In this document: positions 1-5,048 of the stretch, piece by piece
Layout of the letters: the number at the start of each line of letters is the position of its first letter
How positions within the stretch are numbered: position 1 is the first letter of the stretch
Assembly: GCA_035642125.1 (NCBI GenBank)
Contig: DASQSZ010000048.1
Span: 1 to 5,048 of the forward strand
Origin: CALAED01 sp937891035
GTDB taxonomy: Bacteria > Actinomycetota > Actinomycetes > Streptosporangiales > Streptosporangiaceae
Direction: 5' to 3'
Length of the DNA stretch: 5,048 nt
Translations under genes and position numbers: made by a program
Notes under the pieces: model-generated
What the model was told of the DNA's origin: nothing
Seen by the model: only the letters and a program-made list of their open reading frames with translations
Database searches by the model: none

Positions 1-1
1 C

Positions 2-1000
2 GAGGGATTCCCCGAGTGGGGCGCCGGGCGCCATGTCACGCTTACGCTGCGCGGCGAACGCCGGCTGGCCGACGCGCTGAACCAGCTGTACGTCCTCCTG
101 CCCGTGCTCGACGACGCCAAGCACTATTGGGTCGCGCCGGACGAGGTCGACAAGCTGATCAGGGCCGGGGAGGGCTGGCTGGCGACGCACCCCGAGCGGG
201 CCCGCATCGCGAGCCGGTATCTGGCGAACCGTCACGTCCTGGTCCGTACGGCGCTCGGCCGGCTGGAGGACGCGGACGACCGGCCGGAGGACGAGTCGGA
301 CCGCGGCCCCGTCGACGAGGAGTCGCCGGCGGCCGACCCGACCGCCGCCGAGTCCGCCGCGGCGCCGCCGGCGCCGCTCGCCGAGCGGCGTGTCCAGGCC
401 GTCATCGACGTGCTGCGCGCCGAGCGGGCCCCGTGCGTCATCGATCTTGGCTGCGGCTCCGGCAACCTGCTGTCCCGCTTGGTGGCTGACCCGTACTTCG
501 AGCGAGTGGCCGGCGCGGATGTGTCGCATCGCGCCATCGCGCTCGCGCACCGCCGACTGGGCGTGGAGCCCCGTCCGGGGTTTCACCCGAGGCTTCGCCC
601 GGAGCCGCGGCCCGATGACCGGCCGCCCCGGCTTGAGGTCTTCCAGGGGGCGCTGACCTACGCCGACGAGCGGTTCCGCGGTTACGACGCGGCCGTGCTC
701 ATGGAGGTCATCGAGCACGTCGACCCGCCGCGGCTGCCCGCCGTCGAGCGAGTGGTCTTCGGCGACGCCCGGCCCCGGGTGGTCGTGGTGACCACACCCA
801 ACGCCGAGTACAACGTGCGGTACGACGGACTGACCGGGCCGCGTCATCCCGACCATCGGTTCGAGTGGACGCGCCGGGAGTTTCGCGCCTGGGCCGAGCA
901 CGCCGCCGCGGCGTACGGCTACCGAATCCGGTACCTGCCGGTCGGCGACGACGATCCCGAGGTCGGCCCGCCCACCCAGATGGGGGTGTTCACCCGATGA
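2..1000 (+). CDS. hen1: Hen1, 3'-terminal RNA ribose 2'-O-methyltransferase (5'-truncated by window edge)
   Basis: Only the last 332 residues are visible; the frame is open to the window edge, so the start lies upstream. Bacterial Hen1 methylates the 2'-OH of the 3'-terminal nucleotide of broken RNA before sealing, using S-adenosylmethionine and a divalent metal. Numbering from position 2, residues 1-88 match the end of the Hen1 N-terminal domain, with a FPEWG motif at 3-7, the part known to activate the Pnkp ligase. An acidic, Ala/Pro-rich linker follows (about 89-126). The methyltransferase domain has the SAM-binding DLGCGSGN (148-155, nt 443-466), the metal-binding ExxEH signature (E235, E238, H239, nt 704-718) and the downstream histidine in HRFEW (H285, nt 854-856). 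The C-terminal GPPTQM motif is typical of the family. The stop overlaps the pnkp start, so the two are almost certainly co-translated. A Pro/Arg-rich stretch at 189-209 looks longer than in relatives I recall. Family assignment is very secure. Confidence 0.95.
   Translation, partial: EGFPEWGAGRHVTLTLRGERRLADALNQLYVLLPVLDDAKHYWVAPDEVDKLIRAGEGWLATHPERARIASRYLANRHVLVRTALGRLEDADDRPEDESDRGPVDEESPAADPTAAESAAAPPAPLAERRVQAVIDVLRAERAPCVIDLGCGSGNLLSRLVADPYFERVAGADVSHRAIALAHRRLGVEPRPGFHPRLRPEPRPDDRPPRLEVFQGALTYADERFRGYDAAVLMEVIEHVDPPRLPAVERVVFGDARPRVVVVTTPNAEYNVRYDGLTGPRHPDHRFEWTRREFRAWAEHAAAAYGYRIRYLPVGDDDPEVGPPTQMGVFTR
982..1000 (+). promoter_or_regulatory. Ribosome binding site and ATGA stop-start overlap coupling hen1 to pnkp
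   Basis: The bases ATGA at 997-1000 contain both the pnkp start codon and the hen1 stop codon (998-1000). A G-run at 982-986 lies ten bases before the ATG and can serve as a weak Shine-Dalgarno sequence. This arrangement supports translational coupling and decides the start at 997 over the GTG at 865. The GGGTG at 984-988 could pair either with CACCC at 973-977 or with CACCC at 991-995, which would partly hide the G-run, but these bases are also constrained by the conserved Hen1 C-terminus. Confidence 0.75.
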
Positions 1001-3534
1001 CCGAGATCAAGGTCCCCGAGATGGGGCTGGTCGTGCTGGTCGGCGTCTCGGGCTCGGGCAAGTCGCATTTCGCCCGCAAGCACTTCAAACCGACCCAGGT
1101 TGTTTCGTCGGACTACTGCAGGGCGGTCGTCGCCGACGACGAGAACGATCAGTCGGCCACCGACGACGCCTTCGACCTGCTGCACCACATCGTGCGCATC
1201 CGGTTGCGCCGCGGCCTGCTCACGGTCGTCGACGCCACCAACGTGCGGCGGGAGGCGCGGCAGGCGCTCGTCGAGATCGCCAAGGACCAGGACGTGCTGT
1301 CGGTCGCGATCGTTCTCGACGTGCCGGAGAGTGTGGCCACCGCGCGCAACGCCGTGCGCGCCGACCGCGACCTCCCGCCGCACGTGGTGCCCCGCCAGCG
1401 TCGAGAGCTACGTCGCGGTCTTCGCGGACTCGACCGGGAGTTCAAGCGGTCGTACGTGCTGCACGACACGGCGGAGATCGACGCGGCCACGGTCTCCTAT
1501 GAGAAGGCGTGGCCGGACAAGAAGGAGCTGACCGGGCCGTTCGACATCGTCGGCGACGTCCACGGCTGCCGCGCCGAGCTGGAGGAGCTGCTGACCGCGC
1601 TCGGGTACGAGCTGTCCCGCGACGGTTCGGGCCGCGCGGTCGCGGCCCGGCACCCGGCGGACCGGACGGCCGTGTTCGTGGGCGACCTCGTCGATCGTGG
1701 CCCGGACACACCGGGGGTGCTGCGCCTGGTCATGGGCATGGTCGCCGCCGGTACGGCGTTGTGCGTGTCCGGGAACCACGAGAACAAGCTCGTCCGCGCG
1801 CTCAAGGGCCGGAAGGTCAACGTCGGCCACGGACTCGCCGAGTCACTCGAGCAGCTCGCGGCCGAGCCGGCCGGCTTCCGCGCCGAGACGCTGCGGTTCA
1901 TGGACGGCCTGATCAGCCACTACGTCTTCGACGAAGGCAGGCTGGTGGTCGCGCACGCCGGTCTCAAGGAGGCCTACCACGGGCGTGCCTCTGGCCGCGT
2001 CCGGTCGTTCGCGCTGTACGGCGACACGACGGGCGAGACCGACGAGTTCGGCCTGCCGGTCCGTTACCCGTGGGCGAAGGACTACCGCGGCCGGGCGATG
2101 GTGGTCTACGGGCACACGCCGATCCCCGAGCCGGAGTGGGTGAACAATACGATCTGCCTCGACACCGGCTGCGTGTTCGGCGGCCGGCTCACCGCGCTTC
2201 GTTACCCCGAGCGTGAGCTCGTCGCGGTCCCGGCGCGGCGCATGTGGTACCCGCCGGCTCGGCCGTTCCCCGCCGCGGTTCCGGTGGCGGGGGCGCGGCG
2301 GGAGACCGACGTGCTGAACATCGACGACGTCCTGGGCATCGGCGGTGTCGAGACCCGGCTCTTGGGCCGGGTGGCGGTCAAAGACGAGAACGCGATGGCG
2401 GCGCTCGAGGTGATGAGCCGATTCGCCGTTGACCCTCGCTGGCTCATCTACCTCCCGCCGACGATGGCGCCGGCGAACAGTTCGTCGCTTGACGGCTACT
2501 TGGAGCACCCGGCCGAGGCACTGGGCGGCTATCGCGATCAGGGCGTACGGCGGGTCGTGTGCGAAGTGAAACACATGGGCTCGCGCGCCATCGCGGTGGT
2601 CTGCCGTACCCCCGAGGTCGCGGCCAAGCGGTTCGGCGTGGACGACGCGTCGATCGGCAGCGTCTACACCCGGACCGGGCGGCCGTTCTTCGCCGGGGAA
2701 CTGAACGGCGAGCTGCTCGACCGGGTCCGGCGAGCGGTCCAGACCGCCGGGTTGTGGGATGAGCTGTCCACCGGCTGGCTGGCACTCGACTGCGAGCTGC
2801 TGCCGTGGTCGGCGAAGGCCGAGGAACTGATCCGTACGCAGTACGCGGCGACCGGCGCCGCCGCGCGGGCGGCCCTGCCGGCCGCCGCCGCGGCGCTGGC
2901 CGGAGCCGCCGGCCGTGGCCTGGATGTGGGTGAGCTGCGGGCGCGGATCGACCGCCGCGCCGTCAACGCCGGGCTGTTCCGCGACGCGTACGCGCGGTAC
3001 TGCCGGCCGGTCACGGGTCTGTCCGGCGTACGGCTGGCGCCGTTCCAGGTGCTGGCGGGCGAAGGAGCGCCGCTGTACGGGAGGGATCACCTTTGGCACC
3101 TGTCGGTCGCCGACCGGCTGGCGGTGGCCGACGCGGAACTCTTCCTTCCGACCCGCTCGATCGTGGTCGGTCTCGCCGCGAGCGATGAGGAGGAGGCGGC
3201 GGTCGAGTGGTGGGAGCGGCTCACCGCCGACGGCGGCGAGGGCATGGTCGTCAAGCCGATCGGCGACCTCCCCGCCGGCAAGAAGGTACAGCCGGGCCTG
3301 AAATGCCGGGGCCGAGAGTATCTGCGGATCATCTACGGGCCGGACTACCTCGAGCACCTCGACCACCTGCGCGGCCGGTCCACCGGCAAGAAGCGCTCGC
3401 TGGCCCTGCGCGAGCACGCCCTGGGGATCGAGGCACTCGACCGGCTGGTGGCCGGCGAGCCGATGTGGCGCGTGCACCAGGCCGTGTTCGCCGTCCTCGC
3501 CCTGGAGTCCGAGCCCGTCGACCCTCGGTTGTGA
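997..3534 (+). CDS. pnkp: Pnkp, polynucleotide kinase-phosphatase-RNA ligase
   Basis: A complete 845-aa enzyme that heals and seals broken RNA; the Clostridium thermocellum protein has about 870 aa. Kinase domain (about 1-175): P-loop GVSGSGKS at 16-23 (K22, S23), D39 and R42 in SSDYCR, lid arginines R117 and R121; it phosphorylates 5'-OH ends. Metallophosphoesterase domain (about 180-425): GDVHG (D187, H189), GDLVDRG (D230, R234), GNHEN (N260, H261), H320 in AHAGL, H373 in YGHTP and D389; it removes 2',3'-cyclic or 3'-phosphates. Ligase domain (about 435-845): adenylation lysine K525 in KHMGSR (nt 2569-2571), E600 in DCELLPW, GEGMVVKP (748-754, K753) and K769 in LKCRGRE. The C-terminus ESEPVDPRL is a family hallmark. 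The frame is open upstream to a GTG at 865, but the ATG at 997 is preferred because translation from it begins just before the kinase and overlaps the hen1 stop. No key residue is missing. It acts in the cytoplasm as a complex with Hen1. Confidence 0.97.
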   Translation: MTEIKVPEMGLVVLVGVSGSGKSHFARKHFKPTQVVSSDYCRAVVADDENDQSATDDAFDLLHHIVRIRLRRGLLTVVDATNVRREARQALVEIAKDQDVLSVAIVLDVPESVATARNAVRADRDLPPHVVPRQRRELRRGLRGLDREFKRSYVLHDTAEIDAATVSYEKAWPDKKELTGPFDIVGDVHGCRAELEELLTALGYELSRDGSGRAVAARHPADRTAVFVGDLVDRGPDTPGVLRLVMGMVAAGTALCVSGNHENKLVRALKGRKVNVGHGLAESLEQLAAEPAGFRAETLRFMDGLISHYVFDEGRLVVAHAGLKEAYHGRASGRVRSFALYGDTTGETDEFGLPVRYPWAKDYRGRAMVVYGHTPIPEPEWVNNTICLDTGCVFGGRLTALRYPERELVAVPARRMWYPPARPFPAAVPVAGARRETDVLNIDDVLGIGGVETRLLGRVAVKDENAMAALEVMSRFAVDPRWLIYLPPTMAPANSSSLDGYLEHPAEALGGYRDQGVRRVVCEVKHMGSRAIAVVCRTPEVAAKRFGVDDASIGSVYTRTGRPFFAGELNGELLDRVRRAVQTAGLWDELSTGWLALDCELLPWSAKAEELIRTQYAATGAAARAALPAAAAALAGAAGRGLDVGELRARIDRRAVNAGLFRDAYARYCRPVTGLSGVRLAPFQVLAGEGAPLYGRDHLWHLSVADRLAVADAELFLPTRSIVVGLAASDEEEAAVEWWERLTADGGEGMVVKPIGDLPAGKKVQPGLKCRGREYLRIIYGPDYLEHLDHLRGRSTGKKRSLALREHALGIEALDRLVAGEPMWRVHQAVFAVLALESEPVDPRL

Positions 3535-3563
3535 GGGTGTCGCCGGAGGAGCCGACCGGCTGT

Positions 3564-3579
3564 CCCGGCGGGCGCCGGG
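3564..3579 (+). other. Short perfect GC hairpin after pnkp
   Basis: CCCGGC (3564-3569) and GCCGGG (3574-3579) form a perfect 6-bp stem around a GGGC loop, 30 bases after the pnkp stop. It shares bases with the left arm of a longer imperfect stem (3571-3582 with 3600-3611, 12 pairs with one G-G mismatch), so the two folds exclude each other. In DNA of this GC content short hairpins are frequent, so function is uncertain. Confidence 0.4.
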
Positions 3580-3587
3580 CCCATCGT

Positions 3588-3609
3588 CGCCGGGCCTTCG
3601 GGCGCGGCG
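3588..3609 (+). terminator. Candidate terminator: UUCG-capped hairpin without U-tract
   Basis: Arms 3588-3596 and 3601-3609 form nine stacked positions with one G-G mismatch (3593/3604), closed by a stable C-UUCG-G tetraloop at 3597-3600. It lies about 50 bases after the pnkp stop, the expected place for an operon terminator or a 3'-end-stabilising hairpin. No run of T follows, as is common for actinobacterial candidates, so intrinsic termination cannot be claimed from sequence alone. A longer alternative stem (3571-3582 with 3600-3611) competes with it. Confidence 0.45.
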
Positions 3610-3628
3610 CCTGACCGGTGTAGGCCAT

Positions 3629-3656
3629 CGCGACAGCTTGTTGCCACATGGTCGCG
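3629..3656. repeat. Small inverted repeat in the intergenic region
   Basis: CGCGAC (3629-3634) and GTCGCG (3651-3656) are perfect inverted copies separated by 16 bases; a third CGCGAC occurs at 3680-3685, just before the ribosome binding site of the next gene. The layout could be an operator for the downstream toxin-like gene, but six-base GC words recur by chance in such DNA. No good -35/-10 pair was found around it. Confidence 0.25.
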
Positions 3657-3684
3657 CGATCACGATGTGTTGGGCTTCACGCGA

Positions 3685-3703
3685 CGGGGGAAATCGGGAC
3701 ATG
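3685..3703 (+). promoter_or_regulatory. Ribosome binding site deciding the start at 3701
   Basis: A purine-rich GGGGGAAA (3686-3693) precedes the ATG at 3701 by about seven to ten bases and resembles a Shine-Dalgarno sequence. An in-frame ATG at 3665 would add twelve residues but has no purine-rich stretch in front of it (CGCGCGATCACG), so 3701 is the better start. Confidence 0.55.
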
Positions 3704-5048
3704 AGTGGATCTTCGCTGGAATACGGGCGGCTGTTCGGGGAGCTGCGGGTTCCGGACGGGGCGGACGAGGCGCGATCGGTGACGTCTCCGGCCGCCTACT
3801 TCGTGGAACTGCTTGGGCTGCTGGAGGGAACTTTCGACCGGCCGGCGCTGCTGGAGCGGCGGCCGGATCTGAAACGCATCGTGCTGGACGCCGAGAACAC
3901 CTTCACCGAGACCGCCTACCTCGACATCGTCAACGAGGTCCTCGAGCGGCTCGCAGGTGACCGGCCGTACGAGATCCTGCTGACCCAAAAGCATCCTTTC
4001 GGGCTGCCGTTTTCGGTACATGGGGAGCGGCTGCGGTTGGCGCTCGACGAATTGGGGGTGACGGCGGACGAGCTCTACCGGCTGTTCGCCGCGTACGTCG
4101 ACCACGACGTCGCCGCCCGTGCGTACCTGGGCCTGTCGGCCGAGGCTGCGGCACTGATCGCCACCGGGGCGCCGCTCGCCGAGCTGTACGGGCTGGCCGC
4201 GGGCGAGACGCCCGACGTGCTGCGCGATACCCGCCGGTTCACCGAGGCGACGCGGCTCGCCGACGCGGAGCTGCGGGAGCTGGTCGGCCTCGCGGGCCAG
4301 CGGGCCGTCGCCGCGGTCGGGCTGGGCGCCGACGAGACAGGCCTGACCGGGCAGGTGCCGGACGCGTGGTTCGACCGGGCGCTCCGGCTGATCCGGCTGG
4401 CCCGGGCGAGCGGCCTGACCTTGACCGAGACCGATCTCGTGCTGACCACCTTCAGCGGGGGACAGGTCGATCCCGCCGGGATGCGGGCGGTGGCCGCCGT
4501 GGTCCGCCTCGGCAAGACGTACGGCGTCCCCGCCACGGAGGTATGCGGCCTGGTCGTGCCGTGGATCCCGGAGGAGAGCGTCGAGGTCTGCGCGGGCGAC
4601 ATCTTGACCCCGGCCAACCGCGACTACCGCTTCCGGCTGGCGGCGCTCATCGGCGTCGCCGAGCCCGACATCGTGGAGATCGTGCGGCGCTTCCGGGAGC
4701 GGTACGCCGCGGACGAGCCGAGCCCGTTCGACCGGGGCGAGGTCGGCCTCGCCGAGATCTGGCTGATCCGCCGCGCCGGGATGCTGGCGCGGGCGCTCGG
4801 CATCGGCGCCGGGGAGTTGTTCGACGTGCTCGTCGCGCTGGAGGGGGATCCGGCGCTCCAGCGGTACTCCACGTTCGCCGTCATCGGCGTCCCGGCGGCC
4901 GAGACGCGTGACCTGCACCGGGTCCTGGAGGGGAACGCGCCGGACGAGGCGTTGTGGCTGGCGCAGACGTTGTTCGCGGTCACCGCGTGGATGCGCGAGG
5001 ACGGGTTCGACGGCGCCGAGCTCGGCCAGATCCTCGGCGGGCGCCCCG
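3701..5048 (+). CDS. Tc toxin subunit A-like protein, N-terminal part (runs off the window)
   Basis: The frame is open for 449 codons from the ATG at 3701 to the right edge without a stop. Recognisable signatures of the TcA N-terminal alpha-helical region (SpvA/VRP1-like) appear in order: LFGEL (11-15), RSVTSPAAYFVELL (25-38), RRPDLKRIVLDAENT (53-67), YLDIVNEVLE (73-82), HPFGLPF (98-104) and LRLALDELGVTADEL (111 onward). Later stretches such as NRDYRFRLAALIGV and AGMLARALGIGAGELFDVL resemble the helical shell repeats of TcA. No signal peptide or membrane segment is visible in this part. TcA proteins form pentamers that bind target cells, make a translocation channel and inject a TcB-TcC cargo; the gammaproteobacterial ones exceed 2000 aa, so most of this gene and any TcB/TcC partners would lie to the right. 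Unusual points are the leader of only about 24 residues before RSVTSPAAY and the absence of the cysteines usual there. No TTA codon occurs in the visible part. Family-level call is good; toxin function and target are inferred. Confidence 0.85.
   Translation, partial: MSGSSLEYGRLFGELRVPDGADEARSVTSPAAYFVELLGLLEGTFDRPALLERRPDLKRIVLDAENTFTETAYLDIVNEVLERLAGDRPYEILLTQKHPFGLPFSVHGERLRLALDELGVTADELYRLFAAYVDHDVAARAYLGLSAEAAALIATGAPLAELYGLAAGETPDVLRDTRRFTEATRLADAELRELVGLAGQRAVAAVGLGADETGLTGQVPDAWFDRALRLIRLARASGLTLTETDLVLTTFSGGQVDPAGMRAVAAVVRLGKTYGVPATEVCGLVVPWIPEESVEVCAGDILTPANRDYRFRLAALIGVAEPDIVEIVRRFRERYAADEPSPFDRGEVGLAEIWLIRRAGMLARALGIGAGELFDVLVALEGDPALQRYSTFAVIGVPAAETRDLHRVLEGNAPDEALWLAQTLFAVTAWMREDGFDGAELGQILGGRP

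Larger units (their letters stand above)
3535..3700. other. Intergenic gap between pnkp and the TcA-like gene
   Basis: This 166-base gap holds the hairpins at 3564-3611 and the small inverted repeat at 3629-3656. The best promoter-like match, TTGCCA at 3641, has no TANNNT-type -10 element at 17-18 bases. I therefore cannot say whether the toxin-like gene has its own promoter here or is read through from the RNA-repair operon. Confidence 0.5.

Noticed and set aside
865..996. N-terminal extension of Pnkp from a GTG at 865
   Set aside because: It would overlap the conserved Hen1 C-terminus by over 130 bases, and its translation is Arg/Pro-rich and unlike Pnkp. The ATG at 997 fits the family start and the ATGA overlap.
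104..1000. GTG at 104 as the start of hen1
   Set aside because: Codons from position 2 to 103 in the same frame match conserved Hen1 sequence (FPEWG and following), so the gene extends left beyond the window.
2876..2910. GCC-rich repeat-like stretch in pnkp
   Set aside because: It encodes an alanine-rich helix in the ligase domain (about residues 621-638) that I recall as alanine-rich in other actinobacterial Pnkp proteins; it is codon bias, not a DNA repeat.
3641..3670. Promoter-like TTGCCA with a downstream -10
   Set aside because: The hexamers at 17-18 base spacing (GATGTG, ATGTGT) do not fit a TANNNT -10 element, so no promoter is called.
1843..3702. 619-aa antisense open frame opposite pnkp
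   Set aside because: It lies opposite a gene with complete catalytic motifs, and its translation is low-complexity R/P/G-rich with no recognisable domain. Long antisense frames are expected in GC-rich coding DNA.
3677..4918. 413-aa antisense open frame opposite the TcA-like gene
   Set aside because: The + strand frame carries ordered TcA signatures; the antisense translation is Q/R/G/P-rich with no recognisable motif, a shadow of the real gene.
1..5048. CRISPR array, tRNA, rRNA or insertion sequence
   Set aside because: I saw no regularly spaced repeats, tRNA-like cloverleaf, rRNA sequence, transposase motifs or terminal inverted repeats; nearly all bases are coding.

Overview
The window is very GC-rich, uses mostly G or C at third codon positions, and carries all its convincing genes on the + strand. 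This and the best protein resemblances I can recall point to an actinobacterium; the genus cannot be read from the sequence.

Positions 1-3534 hold a two-gene bacterial RNA-repair cassette. The 3' part of hen1 (2-1000; its 5' end lies outside the window) encodes the 3'-terminal RNA ribose 2'-O-methyltransferase. It overlaps by 4 bases (ATGA, 997-1000) the complete pnkp gene (997-3534, 845 aa), a fusion of polynucleotide 5'-kinase, 2',3'-phosphatase and ATP-dependent RNA ligase. In the known system Pnkp heals both ends of ribotoxin-cleaved RNA, Hen1 methylates the new 3' end at the 2'-OH, and the ligase, activated by the Hen1 N-terminal part, seals the break so that the site resists re-cleavage. 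The catalytic residues I could check in both proteins are present, so the cassette looks functional.

Positions 3535-3700 are a 166-base intergenic gap with overlapping GC-rich hairpins, one closed by a UUCG tetraloop. They may form a terminator that lacks a U-tract. No convincing promoter was found.

From 3701 to the right edge an uninterrupted reading frame (449 codons, no stop) encodes the N-terminus of a large protein resembling Tc toxin subunit A (TcA, the SpvA/VRP1-like alpha-helical region). Its short leader and lack of the usual cysteines near the SPAAY motif are unusual. The most interesting question in the window is whether this toxin-like gene is linked to the RNA-repair cassette or only sits next to it.
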